From NCBI RefSeq assembly GCF_900230185.1, contig NZ_OCSR01000002.1:4340001-4404000 (forward strand): a DNA stretch of 64,000 bases. The letters are read 5' to 3'. Numbering within the stretch: the stretch's first letter is position 1; the number at the start of each line of letters is the position of its first letter. The DNA comes from Burkholderia sp. OK233. GTDB taxonomy: Bacteria; Pseudomonadota; Gammaproteobacteria; Burkholderiales; Burkholderiaceae. The notes beneath the pieces were generated by a model. It ran no database searches. It was not told the origin of the DNA and was given only the letters and a program-made list of their open reading frames with translations. Below are positions 42,259-51,048 of this stretch, one piece after another. The position numbers and the translations under genes were made by a program.

Positions 42259-43011
42259 TTATTCCTGCGGCTCCTGCTGTTCCTGCGCTTCGATCACCTG
42301 CTTTACGCGCATCAATTCGATCGCATGGGCCTTCTGCTCTTTCTGAATGCGCTCGGTCGGCCCCACAACCGAAAGACCGTACAGGTCCCCGCCAATCGTC
42401 ACTGCCACCGCGATCGCCGACAACTCCGGCGCGCTCTCACCGAGATTGGCACTCCAGCCCTTAGCCTTCGCAACCGCTGCTTGCGCGACGAGCGCGGGAA
42501 GATCGGCAACGGTCGCAGCTGTGAAGTGTTCGAACGACAGTTGCGCCCCGAGTGATTGCTGCGCGGCGGCGTCGAGTTCACCGAAAATTGCCTTGCCGAT
42601 CGAGTTCGCGTGCAAGGGCCGCAACTCGCCGGGCGCACGCGTGTAGCGGATGGCCTTGGTCGATTCGACCACGTCGAGATACACCACGGCCGTGCCGTGA
42701 ATCTTGCCAAGCACCGCCGTCTCGCCACTCGCGTCGCGTAATTCGACGAGCCGCGGATGGACCATCTCCACAATCGGGTCGACCGCGTTGATGGCGCTGG
42801 CGAGTAATTGCAGGCGACGCGTTGGATAGTAGCCACCGCGCTTTCTGACCTCGTACAGATAGCCTCGGCTCACCAGCGTGCGAGCGAGCGCGAGACAGCT
42901 CGACACTGGCACGTTCAGCAAACGCGCGAGTTCAGTGAGCGGCAGCGGCCGTTGCTCGGCGGCGAACAATTCGAACAGGTCTAGCGTGCGGGCAACGAGT
43001 TTGACATCCAT
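42259..43011 (-). CDS. IclR-family transcriptional regulator
   Basis: A 250-residue regulator. The N-terminal winged helix (KLVARTLDLFELFAAEQRPL, then PLTELARLLNVPVSSCLALARTLVSRGYLYEV) precedes the IclR effector domain (LRDASGETAVLGKIHGTAVVYLDVVES, PLHANSIGKAIFGEL and AIAVAVTIGGDLYGLSVVGP). It ends in a Gln/Glu-rich tail. It is 18 bp downstream of the acyl-CoA dehydrogenase gene on the same strand, so it is likely co-transcribed and controls this catabolic cluster in response to its acid substrate or a CoA ester. Confidence 0.9.
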   Translation of the reverse strand: MDVKLVARTLDLFELFAAEQRPLPLTELARLLNVPVSSCLALARTLVSRGYLYEVRKRGGYYPTRRLQLLASAINAVDPIVEMVHPRLVELRDASGETAVLGKIHGTAVVYLDVVESTKAIRYTRAPGELRPLHANSIGKAIFGELDAAAQQSLGAQLSFEHFTAATVADLPALVAQAAVAKAKGWSANLGESAPELSAIAVAVTIGGDLYGLSVVGPTERIQKEQKAHAIELMRVKQVIEAQEQQEPQE

Positions 43012-43029
43012 GGCGATGAAGAGAAACGC

Positions 43030-44196
43030 TCAGTACGACTTCGGCAGGCCCAGCACTTTCTCCGCGATGAAACACATGATCATCTGCGGGCTCACGGGTG
43101 CGAGCCTCGGAATCATACACTCCCGCAGATAGCGTTCGACGTGATATTCCTTCGCGTAGCCCATCCCGCCGAGCGTGGCGATCGCCGTCTGGCACGACTG
43201 GAACGCGGCTTCCGCAGCGAGGTACTTGGCCGCGTTGGCTTCGGCGCCGCAGGGCTGGCCGGCGTCGTAGAGCGAAGCGGCTTTGAACACCATCAGGTTG
43301 GCCGCTTCGAGCTGCATCCACGCCTGGGCGAGTGGATGCTGAATCGCCTGGTTCTGGCCGATCGGCCGGCCAAATACCACACGCTCCTTCGCATACTGCG
43401 TTGCGCGTTTCAACGCCACCTGACCGAGACCGATGGCTTCGGCGGCAATCAGGATGCGCTCGGGATTCAGGCCGTGCAACAAATAGCGAAAGCCCGCGCC
43501 TTCGTCGCCGATGCGATCCTCGACCGGTACGCGCAGATTGTCGATGAACAGCATGTTCGAATCGACCGCCTTGCGGCCCATCTTTTCGATCTCGCGCACT
43601 TCCACCCGCTCGCGGTCGAGGTCGGTGTAGAACAGCGTGAGACCGTCGGTCGGTTTGGCGGCCTGCTCGAGCGGCGTGGTACGCGCGATGATCAGCATCT
43701 TGCTTGCGACCTGGGCCGTGGAGATCCAGATCTTGCGTCCCGTCAGCACGTAGTGGTCGCCATCGCGCACGGCCTGGGTCTTCAGATGCGTGGTGTCGAG
43801 CCCGGCGTCCGGTTCGGTCACCGCGAAGCAGGCCTTGTCGCGCCCTTCGATCAGCGGCGGCAAAAAGCGGCGCTTCTGCGCCTCGCTGCCAAACACCTGC
43901 ACCGGGTTCAACCCGAAGATGTTCATATGCACCGCGGAGGCCCCCGACAGGCCTGCGCCCGATCCACTGATCGTGCGCATCATGAGCGCGGCCTCGGTCA
44001 TGCCGAGACCGGAACCGCCGTATTCCGGCGACATCGCGATACCGAGCCAGCCGGCATCGGCCAGCGTGCGGTGGAAGTCGTGTGGAAAACCACCGTCGCG
44101 ATCGCGAGCGAGCCAATACTCGTCGTCGTATTTTTCGCAAAGCTTTTCGATCGCGGCCTGGATCGATTGCTGGTCTTCGGTGAGATCGAAATTCAT
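43030..44196 (-). CDS. Acyl-CoA dehydrogenase
   Basis: A 388-residue FAD enzyme that introduces a double bond into an acyl-CoA. MNFDLTEDQQSIQAAIEKLC opens the fold; CFAVTEPDAGLDTTHLKTQA is the ACAD signature 1, and LGGMGYAKEYHVERYLRECMIPRLAPVSPQMIMCFIAEKVLG is signature 2 plus the C-terminus. The usual catalytic Glu position in this region should be checked by alignment. I chose 44196; a longer frame to 44238 is not supported. It lies between the IclR gene and the CitMHS transporter gene, so the substrate is probably the CoA ester of the transported acid. Confidence 0.9.
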   Translation of the reverse strand: MNFDLTEDQQSIQAAIEKLCEKYDDEYWLARDRDGGFPHDFHRTLADAGWLGIAMSPEYGGSGLGMTEAALMMRTISGSGAGLSGASAVHMNIFGLNPVQVFGSEAQKRRFLPPLIEGRDKACFAVTEPDAGLDTTHLKTQAVRDGDHYVLTGRKIWISTAQVASKMLIIARTTPLEQAAKPTDGLTLFYTDLDRERVEVREIEKMGRKAVDSNMLFIDNLRVPVEDRIGDEGAGFRYLLHGLNPERILIAAEAIGLGQVALKRATQYAKERVVFGRPIGQNQAIQHPLAQAWMQLEAANLMVFKAASLYDAGQPCGAEANAAKYLAAEAAFQSCQTAIATLGGMGYAKEYHVERYLRECMIPRLAPVSPQMIMCFIAEKVLGLPKSY

Positions 44197-44245
44197 GTCA
44201 ATGTCCAGGGTTACCTGCGCCTCGCCAAACACATGCAAAGCGCAC

Positions 44246-45547
44246 TCAAAGCGGAAACACGCCGACCAGCACCGCGGTCAACACCATGATGATCGTGGCG
44301 GCGAAGAGAAAGGGAATCGTGAATTTCTGATGCTCGGCAAGTTCGACGCCGGTCAGGCCAACGATCAGAAACGTCGCGGGCGTGAGCGGGCTGACCGGAA
44401 AACCGGTCGTCATCTGACCGAGCAAGGCGGCCTGTGCCATCTGCACCGGCGGCACGCCGAGAATCTTCCCGCTCTCGGCCAGCACCGGCAGAATGCCGAA
44501 GTAAAACGAATCGGGATCGAACAGCAGACTCAAAGGCATCGAGACGAACCCGAGCACGAACGGCATATGGCGCGCGTGTTCGACCGGCACGTGCTGCACC
44601 ACCACCTGCGCCATCGCGGTGAGCATGCCGGTGCCGGACATGATGCCGGTGAACGCGCCCGCCGCGAGCAGCACGCTCGCCATCATCAGCGCGGCTTTGG
44701 CGTGCGCGTCGATTCGCTCGCGCTGCTGTTTGACGTCGGGATAGTTGATGATCAACGCGGCAACCGTGCCGAGCATGAACATCACCATCGGATCGACGAT
44801 GCCCGACACCAGCGTGACCAGTACGACCAGCGTCAACGCGAGGTTGATCCAGAAGCGGCCGGGGCGGCGCAGCGCCTGTTCTTCCGGCGTGAGTTCGCGC
44901 GTCATCGCGGCGACCGCTGCAGCACTCGCGCGATCGAGACCGAGGCGCTTTTCTTCGCGCTTGCCGAGCACGTACGCGGTGCCGAACACAAAAATCAGAC
45001 CGACGATCTGCACCGGAATCATCGGATAGAAAATCACCGTGCCCGGAATGTGCAAGGCCGCCGAGGCCCGCAGCATCGGCCCCACCCACGGCAGAAAATT
45101 GACGCCCGCCGCCATCGACGCCACGCACGCGAGAATCCGCTTGTCGATGCCAAGACGCGTGTAGAGCGGCAGCATCGCGGGCAACGTGACAAGGAACGTC
45201 ACCGCACCGGAACCGTCGAGGTGAATCAGCAGCGCGAGCAAAGCCGAGCCCATCACAATGCGCGTCGGATGGCAGCCGACCACGCGCAATACGCCGTTGA
45301 TGATCGGATCGAGCATGCCCGCATCCGTCAGGATGCCGAAGAACAGAATCGCGAACACGAACATGCCGGCCACCGGCCCGATGTTCTGCACGCCGTGCAC
45401 GATGTACTTGCCCGTCGAAAGCCCGAAGCCGGCAACGAGCGCCGCCACGATCGGCACGATGATCAGCGCGACCAGCGGCGAAAGGCGCTTCGTGATGATC
45501 AGCCCGAACAGCGCGACGATGGCGACCGTGCCGATCAGCGCGAGCAT
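44246..45547 (-). CDS. CitMHS-family di/tricarboxylate transporter
   Basis: A 433-residue membrane protein of the citrate:cation/proton symporter (CitMHS) family with about twelve hydrophobic segments. MLALIGTVAIVALFGLIITK, then RLSPLVALIIVPIVAALVAGFG, and LLIHLDGSGAVTFLVTLPAMLPLYTRLG are the family core; MPLSLLFDPDSFYFGILPVL and TTGFPVSPLTPATFLIVGL form the second half. GGAG stands 7 bases before the ATG at 45547. Members carry citrate-metal complexes or tricarballylate-like acids. With CoA transferase and acyl-CoA dehydrogenase nearby, a non-citrate di- or tricarboxylate seems likely. Confidence 0.88.
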   Translation of the reverse strand: MLALIGTVAIVALFGLIITKRLSPLVALIIVPIVAALVAGFGLSTGKYIVHGVQNIGPVAGMFVFAILFFGILTDAGMLDPIINGVLRVVGCHPTRIVMGSALLALLIHLDGSGAVTFLVTLPAMLPLYTRLGIDKRILACVASMAAGVNFLPWVGPMLRASAALHIPGTVIFYPMIPVQIVGLIFVFGTAYVLGKREEKRLGLDRASAAAVAAMTRELTPEEQALRRPGRFWINLALTLVVLVTLVSGIVDPMVMFMLGTVAALIINYPDVKQQRERIDAHAKAALMMASVLLAAGAFTGIMSGTGMLTAMAQVVVQHVPVEHARHMPFVLGFVSMPLSLLFDPDSFYFGILPVLAESGKILGVPPVQMAQAALLGQMTTGFPVSPLTPATFLIVGLTGVELAEHQKFTIPFLFAATIIMVLTAVLVGVFPL

Positions 45548-45715
45548 TGTGCGGCTCCGTGCGTGCTGGACGTCCATTCAACGAGCCCCATGAAACGGGA
45601 CGTAAAACCCGACGGCGAGCGTCGTCCTGCGCGGTTCGTGCACATGCTGTCTCCTTGGCGGCACGCGGCCGCTCCTGGTTATATCGACGGGATTTATCGA
45701 GGCGAAGCGAAAACG

Positions 45716-46861
45716 TCAGTCGTCCGCGGGCCGCTTGCCGAAGACCTGCTCGGCGTGCTCGTTGAGCGCCGGCGGTGCGCTGCGGTAACTGGCCGGCGTG
45801 CGGCTCAGCTTGATCGGCGACGCAATGCCCTTGTACGTGCCGATCTCCACGCGCATACCGCGATGCGCTGTATGCGGATGTTCCAGCGCCGCACCCAGAC
45901 CGAGCACCGGCGCACACGGCACGCCACGCCTGATAAGCGTGTCGGCGAGCAACTCGCCTTCCCATAACGCAAAGTGCTTCTCGAGTTCGGCACGCAATTC
46001 ACGGCGATGCGCGCTGCGCTCCTTGTTACTGGCAAAACGCGGATCGTCGACGAGCGACTGCGCATCAATCACGGCGCACAGTCCCGCGAACTGCGAGTTG
46101 TTGCCGACCGCCAGAAAAATATCGACGCTGCCCGTATGAAACATGTCGTACGGCGTGATGTTCGGATGCGCATTGCCGCTGCGTTGCGGCTCCTTGCCTG
46201 AGTAGAACCAGTTCGGCGTATGCGGATGCAGGATCGACAGCGCACTGTCGAACAACGTCGATTCGACGAACTGACCACGCCCGCTCGTCTCGCGTTCGCG
46301 CAGCGCCATCAGAACGCCAAGCGCCGCGTTCAGCCCGGTGACCAGATCGACGATCGGCACGCCGATGCGCAACGGCGCACCGCCCGCTTCACCATTCACG
46401 CTCATCAAACCGGTCAGCGCCTGTACGGCAGCGTCATAGCCGGGCAATGCGCCGAGCGGCCCGTCCGCACCGAAACCGGACACGCGGCAAAGTACGAGGC
46501 GCGGAAAACGCGCCTGCAACGTGTCGTAGCCGAGGCCCCAACGCTCCAGGGTGCCGATCTTGAAGTTTTCGACGAGCACGTCCGCCGTGTCGAGCAGCGC
46601 TAGCAGTTTCTGGCGGTCCGGCGCCTGCGTCAGATCGAGCGACACGCCGAGCTTGTTGCGATTCACGCCGACGAAATACGACGCCGTGTCACCGTCAAAC
46701 GGCGGACCCCACGTGCGCGTTTCGTCGCCATTCGGCGGTTCGACCTTGATCACCTCGGCGCCGTGATCGGCGAGGATTTGCGTGCAATACGGGCCACCGA
46801 GCACGCGTGACAGATCGACGATGCGGAGCCCCGCGAGCGAACCGGGCGTGAGATTGAGCAA
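45716..46861 (-). CDS. CaiB/BaiF (class III) CoA-transferase
   Basis: A 381-residue class III CoA transferase that would move CoA onto the imported acid. LAGLRIVDLSRVLGGPYCTQIL, DHGAEVIKVEPPNGDETRTWGPP, YFVGVNRNKLGVSLDL, VLVENFKIGTLERWGLGYD and RLVLCRVSGFGADGPLGALPGYD carry the family motifs; the catalytic Asp is expected in PGYDAAVQA. Only one subunit is encoded. It precedes the CitMHS gene by 168 bp on the same strand, giving the order CoA transferase, transporter, dehydrogenase, regulator. Confidence 0.9.
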   Translation of the reverse strand: MLNLTPGSLAGLRIVDLSRVLGGPYCTQILADHGAEVIKVEPPNGDETRTWGPPFDGDTASYFVGVNRNKLGVSLDLTQAPDRQKLLALLDTADVLVENFKIGTLERWGLGYDTLQARFPRLVLCRVSGFGADGPLGALPGYDAAVQALTGLMSVNGEAGGAPLRIGVPIVDLVTGLNAALGVLMALRERETSGRGQFVESTLFDSALSILHPHTPNWFYSGKEPQRSGNAHPNITPYDMFHTGSVDIFLAVGNNSQFAGLCAVIDAQSLVDDPRFASNKERSAHRRELRAELEKHFALWEGELLADTLIRRGVPCAPVLGLGAALEHPHTAHRGMRVEIGTYKGIASPIKLSRTPASYRSAPPALNEHAEQVFGKRPADD

Positions 46862-47279
46862 GGTTGTCTCCTGATTGACCGATGGCGGACCACGGCCGTT
46901 AATTCCTGCACATGTATAAAACTTTATGCTCAGGAAATATCGAAGTCAAGCAAATTGCGAGAAACACCAGGCCAGCGCAATCAGTTGCGAAGGCGTCTGG
47001 CGGCGTTGTTGCAGCGCGGTCTATTGCCGCAGTTCCGCGCAGACCATGAGAGACGCACGCAAGGACGTACTAAGGAAAACTTGATACCTATCAAGGCTTT
47101 GCTGTCTCAAAAACGAAAATACGCGCAAAACAACGTGGTTTTTTGACGCACGTCGCATTGCAGCAAAAATTGCAGTCATCCCCTACTCTTGCGCCATCTG
47201 CCCAGCGCAGTGCGCACCGACAACGGTCGACGCGCGTAGTCCGCCTCCGGGCATGACGCACCTAAAGCACTTCACGCTC
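46862..47279. other. Divergent intergenic region containing the cioAB promoter
   Basis: No gene is supported in these 418 bp. The notable element is a perfect FNR/ANR box at 47081-47094. The DNA between 47070 and 47175 is AT-rich and includes a short homopolymer (GTGGTTTTTTG). Read on the minus strand, the first 60 bp act as leader of the CoA transferase operon. Confidence 0.5.
47081..47094 (+). promoter_or_regulatory. FNR/ANR-type oxygen-control box upstream of cioAB
   Basis: TTGATACCTATCAA fits the FNR/ANR/DNR consensus TTGAT-N4-ATCAA perfectly on both half-sites. If it is a class II activator site, transcription would begin about 42 bp downstream of its centre, near 47129, leaving a leader of roughly 150 bp. 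It implies induction of the bd-type oxidase at low oxygen. Confidence 0.85.
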
Positions 47280-48692
47280 ATGAACTCCGCAATTTCGGCC
47301 TTCGATCTCGCCCGCATTCAGTTTGCGTTCACCGTCTCGTTTCACATTGTTTTCCCGGCGCTTAGCATCGGCCTCGCCAGCTTCATCGCCGTACTCGAAT
47401 GGCGCTGGCTGAAAACCGGCAAGGCGTACTACAAAGATCTTTGCCTGTTCTGGTCGAAGATCTTCGCAGTCGCCTTCGGTATGGGCGTCGTCTCCGGCGT
47501 CGTGATGAGCTATCAGTTCGGCACCAACTGGTCGGGCTTCTCCAGTTTCGCCGGCCCCATTACCGGACCGTTGTTGATGTACGAAGTCATGACCGCGTTC
47601 TTCCTCGAAGCGGGCTTCCTCGGCATCATGCTGTTCGGCTGGCAGCGCGTGAGTCCGCGCGCCCACTTCGGCGCCACGCTGATGGTGGCGATCGGCACGC
47701 TGATCTCGACCTTCTGGATTCTCGCGTCCAATAGCTGGATGCAAACGCCGCAAGGCTTTGAAGTCGTGGACGGCCATGTCGTGCCGCTCGACTGGTTCAA
47801 GATCATTTTCAATCCGTCGTTTCCGTACCGGCTCGCGCATATGGCGCTGGCGGCGTTCATCGTCGCGGGGCTGGTGGTGTCGGCGGTGGGCGCATGGCAT
47901 CTGCTGCGCGGACGGCGCGACCCCGCAGCGAAGAAAATGTTTTCGATGGCGCTCTGGCTGCTCCTGATCCTCACGCCGATCCAGGCATTCGTCGGCGATC
48001 AGCACGGCTTGAACACGCGTAAATATCAGCCGGCCAAGATCGCCGCGATCGAAGGTCTGTGGGAAACCGAGAAAGGCGGCACCGCGCTGAACCTGTTCGG
48101 CATTCCGGATATGCAGGCTGAGACCACGCGTTATGCCGTGTCGATTCCGCACCTCGGCAGCCTGATCCTCACGCATAGCTGGGACGGCGAAATTCGCGGC
48201 CTGAAGGAATTCCCGCCGCAAGACCGACCGAACTCGACGGTGGTGTTCTGGAGCTTTCGCATCATGGCCGGACTCGGCGTGCTGATGATCCTGATGTCGC
48301 TGGCCGCATGGGCACTGCGCCGCCGCGAACGTCTGTTCGAAGCGAAGTGGTTCCAGCGCGTCGCCGTGGCAATGGGTCCGACCGGCTTCATCACGCTGCT
48401 GGCGGGTTGGGTCACCACCGAAGCAGGCCGTCAGCCGTGGGTGGTGTACGGCGTGATGCGCACCTCGCAGGCTGTGTCGCCGCTCACCACGCAGCAGGTC
48501 GGCATCTCGCTGATGGCCTTCGTGGTCGTCTACTTCCTCGTGTTCGGCACCGGCATCTACTACATGCTCAAGCTGATGCGCGCGGGTCCGGCATTGCCAG
48601 GGCAGACGCCGCACGGCGTACCTGAGCACATGCCAAATCAGACCGCACGCCGCCCGCTGTCCGCCGCCGATCACATGATCGACGCCGCCTGA
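47280..48692 (+). CDS. cioA: Cytochrome bd-type quinol oxidase subunit I (cyanide-insensitive type)
   Basis: A 470-residue inner-membrane haem protein that oxidises quinol and reduces oxygen to water. FDLARIQFAFTVSFHIVFPA (with a haem-ligand His), FGMGVVSGVVMSYQFGTNW, LEAGFLGIMLFGWQRV and GTLISTFWILASNSWMQTPQ follow the family, as do the quinol-site region GDQHGLN and GWVTTEAGRQPWVVYG. The Q-loop is short, as in CioA of Pseudomonas rather than E. coli CydA. I chose the ATG at 47280 for homology; an ATG at 47253 is possible. cioB and a DUF2474 gene follow. Confidence 0.92.
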   Translation: MNSAISAFDLARIQFAFTVSFHIVFPALSIGLASFIAVLEWRWLKTGKAYYKDLCLFWSKIFAVAFGMGVVSGVVMSYQFGTNWSGFSSFAGPITGPLLMYEVMTAFFLEAGFLGIMLFGWQRVSPRAHFGATLMVAIGTLISTFWILASNSWMQTPQGFEVVDGHVVPLDWFKIIFNPSFPYRLAHMALAAFIVAGLVVSAVGAWHLLRGRRDPAAKKMFSMALWLLLILTPIQAFVGDQHGLNTRKYQPAKIAAIEGLWETEKGGTALNLFGIPDMQAETTRYAVSIPHLGSLILTHSWDGEIRGLKEFPPQDRPNSTVVFWSFRIMAGLGVLMILMSLAAWALRRRERLFEAKWFQRVAVAMGPTGFITLLAGWVTTEAGRQPWVVYGVMRTSQAVSPLTTQQVGISLMAFVVVYFLVFGTGIYYMLKLMRAGPALPGQTPHGVPEHMPNQTARRPLSAADHMIDAA

Positions 48693-48727
48693 GTTCACTG
48701 CTTCACTTCCCGCAAGCGAGAAAGAAA

Positions 48728-49732
48728 ATGGACGTAACCGTAGCATGGGCCGCGATCATTGCGCTGGGCCTATTCATGTACGTGGTGCTGGACGGCTTCG
48801 ATCTGGGCATCGGCATCGTCTTCCCGTTCTTTCCCGATGAGAAAGAACGCGACCTGATGATGAACACCGTCGCGCCCGTGTGGGACGGCAACGAAACCTG
48901 GCTGGTACTCGGCGGCGCCGCGCTGTTTGCGGTGTTTCCGGTGGTCTACTCGACCGTGCTGTCCGCGTTGTATCTGCCGCTGATCTTCATGCTCGTCTGC
49001 CTGATTTTCCGCGGCGTGTCGTTCGAGATTCGCGCCAAGGCCAAGCGCACGAAACATCTGTGGGATCTGGCGTTCATCGGCGGTTCGGCGGGTGCGACGT
49101 TCTTTCAGGGCATTGTGCTGGGCGCGTTCCTGCAAGGCATCCCGGTGATCGACGGCGGCTATGCGGGCGACGCCTTCGGCTGGCTCACGCCGTTCAGTCT
49201 GCTGACGGGCCTCGGTCTGGTTATCACCTACGCGTTGCTCGGCTGCTGCTGGCTGGTCGCAAAAACCGAAGGCGATCTGCAACGCCGCCTGCATCGCGTG
49301 GTGTGGCCGCTAACGCTGGTGCTGCTCGGGTTCATTGCAATGGTCAGCCTGTGGACGCCGCTGCAAGATCCGAATATCGCGCAACGCTGGTTCCACGACA
49401 ATCTGTTCTACCGTCTGCTGCCGGTGCCATTCCTCGTGGCGATCTGCGCGTTCTTCATGCATCGCGCGGTGCGTGCGCGGCATCACAACACGCCGTTCGT
49501 GCTGGCGCTGCTGCTGGTGCTGCTCGGTTATGCCGGGCTGCTGGTGAGCCTGTGGCCTTATGCGATTCCGTCGAGCATGACGCTCTGGGAAGCCGCTGCG
49601 CCGCGCTCGAGCCAGATGTTCACGCTAGTCGGCGCAGCAGTGATTCTGCCGGTCATCATCGCTTATACGACGATGGGTTATTGGGTATTTCGTGGCAAGG
49701 TGCGTCATGGCGACCAACATCACTATCACTAA
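48728..49732 (+). CDS. cioB: Cytochrome bd-type quinol oxidase subunit II
   Basis: A 334-residue inner-membrane partner of CioA. MDVTVAWAAIIALGLFMYVV, then LDGFDLGIGIVFPFFPDEKERDLMMNTVAPVWDGNETWLVLGGAAL is the diagnostic N-terminus; FRGVSFEIRAKAKR, GGYAGDAFGWLTPFSLLTGLG and the late AAAPRSSQMFTLVGAAVILPVIIAYTTMGYWVFRGKV complete the pattern. The start lies 35 bp after cioA. The C-terminus ends in a His-rich HGDQHHYH and overlaps the start of the small third subunit gene by 26 bp. Confidence 0.93.
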   Translation: MDVTVAWAAIIALGLFMYVVLDGFDLGIGIVFPFFPDEKERDLMMNTVAPVWDGNETWLVLGGAALFAVFPVVYSTVLSALYLPLIFMLVCLIFRGVSFEIRAKAKRTKHLWDLAFIGGSAGATFFQGIVLGAFLQGIPVIDGGYAGDAFGWLTPFSLLTGLGLVITYALLGCCWLVAKTEGDLQRRLHRVVWPLTLVLLGFIAMVSLWTPLQDPNIAQRWFHDNLFYRLLPVPFLVAICAFFMHRAVRARHHNTPFVLALLLVLLGYAGLLVSLWPYAIPSSMTLWEAAAPRSSQMFTLVGAAVILPVIIAYTTMGYWVFRGKVRHGDQHHYH

Positions 49733-49898
49733 GGACGCGGGCGACAGCGCGGTACACGGCGCGTCTCAAACGCCGGGGTGCCAGCTGCCCGGCTGGCTGT
49801 GGTTCGTCGCGCTATGGTGCTTTGGCGTAGCCTCGGCGATGTCGCTCGGCTTCGCATTCAAGCTTCTGATGAATGCGACGTTATTTGCAATCAAGTAG
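49707..49898 (+). CDS. Small DUF2474-like membrane protein, putative third subunit of the bd oxidase
   Basis: A 63-residue protein with one C-terminal membrane helix (LPGWLWFVALWCFGVASAMS, then LGFAFKLLMNA). The position right after cioB and the W-W-x(4)-W helix pattern match DUF2474 proteins, which stand in the place of CydX in many cio operons and probably stabilise the haems. The N-terminal 28 residues are polar. The ATG at 49707 lies inside the end of cioB, so translation is coupled. A slightly longer start at 49692 cannot be excluded. Confidence 0.78.
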   Translation: MATNITITKDAGDSAVHGASQTPGCQLPGWLWFVALWCFGVASAMSLGFAFKLLMNATLFAIK

Positions 49899-50238
49899 AT
49901 CATGCGCTTGCGTAATTTCATCTGGTGCGCATAACCTGCGGATTCCCGCGTGGACGGCTTCAAAAATTGCGCCGTGCGGCTCGTCTTCGTAACAAGCCGG
50001 AACCTATGCGCGGGAGACCTACCTTACACATAATGCTGGTGCATCGAACCAGCCGGCGATCATATAAATAGATATTCATTTGTGCGGCCAACCGGAAGGC
50101 GCGCCGCACCACCGATCGGCATATGATCGCGGGGTAGCCGGCAATGACGCGAATCGAGAATAGAAGTAAAACGGGAAGTAGAGCCAGAAGCACGACCGTG
50201 GCAGTCCACAACGCGCAGTCCCGACTCGCGGAGACATC
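49899..50238. other. 340-bp spacer between the cio operon and the response regulator gene
   Basis: I find no gene, no strong terminator after the cio genes and no recognisable operator. An AT-rich patch (about 50060-50090) may belong to the promoter of the response regulator gene. Confidence 0.3.
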
Positions 50239-51003
50239 ATGAAGTTTCTTGTGGCCGACGACCATGAACTGATCCGGCAAGGCGTCAAAGGACTATTGCG
50301 CGGGCTCGATCCCGACGCGCAATTCGACGAAGCCGATAGCTGGGAATCCCTCGCCGCCGCCGCGCGGCCTGACGCCGACCACGACCTCGCCATCGTCGAT
50401 CTGCATATGCCAGGCATGACCGGCGCGTCGTCGCTTGAAGTGCTGTTGAAGGCGAACCCGGCGTTGCCGGTCGTCGTGCTCTCCGCCGAAGAATCGCCCG
50501 ACGAAATGCGCGCGGTGCTGGCCGCCGGAGCGCTCGGCTTCGTGCCCAAGCGGCAACCCGCCAGCGTCATGCTCAAGGCGATCGAGCTGGTGTTATCGGG
50601 CGGCGCTTATGTGCCGATGGAGGCGCTCAGCCTGCTGGGCTCGCGCGAGACGCAAGCCGCACCCGCACCCGCGCGCGCCGAAGCGCCCGTCGAGCTTGCC
50701 GCCCATGACGCCGGGCACGCCCCGACTCAAGGCGGCGCCGCGCTCACGGAACCGATCACGCAAATCCAGGCGCTGCAGCCGCACCAGCAACATCTGCTGG
50801 AGAACCTGTCGCCGCGACAGCAGGACATCATGCGGCTGGTGCATCGTGGCTGGACCAACAAGATGATCGCGCGTGAGTTGGGCGTCGCGGAAGGGACGGT
50901 CAAGGTGCATCTGTCCGTGATCTTCCGCGCGCTTGGCGTGCACAACCGGTCCACGGCGATCGCCGTGATCAACGGCTGGCTCGAGGCCGGGAAAACCCTG
51001 TAA
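50239..51003 (+). CDS. NarL/LuxR-type response regulator
   Basis: A 254-residue two-component regulator. The receiver domain (1-120) begins MKFLVADDHELIRQG; the phosphorylated residue is Asp54 (AIVDLHMPGMTG), followed by VVVLSAEESPDEMRAVLAAGALGFVPK (the switch Ser and Lys). A 60-residue Ala/Pro-rich linker leads to the LuxR helix-turn-helix (LSPRQQDIMRLVHRGWTNKM, then IARELGVAEGTVKVHLSVIFRALGVHNR). GGAG lies before the start. It faces a hybrid kinase gene tail to tail with only 45 bp between, the likely partner. Confidence 0.92.
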   Translation: MKFLVADDHELIRQGVKGLLRGLDPDAQFDEADSWESLAAAARPDADHDLAIVDLHMPGMTGASSLEVLLKANPALPVVVLSAEESPDEMRAVLAAGALGFVPKRQPASVMLKAIELVLSGGAYVPMEALSLLGSRETQAAPAPARAEAPVELAAHDAGHAPTQGGAALTEPITQIQALQPHQQHLLENLSPRQQDIMRLVHRGWTNKMIARELGVAEGTVKVHLSVIFRALGVHNRSTAIAVINGWLEAGKTL

Positions 51004-51015
51004 TAACGGATCAAC

Positions 51016-51037
51016 GGGCGGCGTTCATGCCGCCCTT
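51016..51037. terminator. Hairpin between the converging response regulator and kinase genes
   Basis: GGGCGGC-GTTCAT-GCCGCCC forms a perfect 7-bp stem with a 6-base loop, 12 bp after the response regulator stop. Only TT follows, so it is a modest terminator for either strand. Confidence 0.5.
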
Positions 51038-51048
51038 CACGTCACTCT

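Noticed and set aside
44211..45965. 584-codon minus-strand frame overlapping the CitMHS gene
   Set aside because: Different frame of the same strand as the transporter gene; Arg-rich translation with no family features.
43790..45967. 725-codon plus-strand frame over the CitMHS/acyl-CoA dehydrogenase region
   Set aside because: Antisense shadow of two recognisable genes; the product is dominated by Arg, His and Gln.
47262..48746. 494-codon minus-strand frame opposite cioA
   Set aside because: Complete overlap with a clear cytochrome bd gene; the translated sequence is Arg/His/Glu-rich low complexity.
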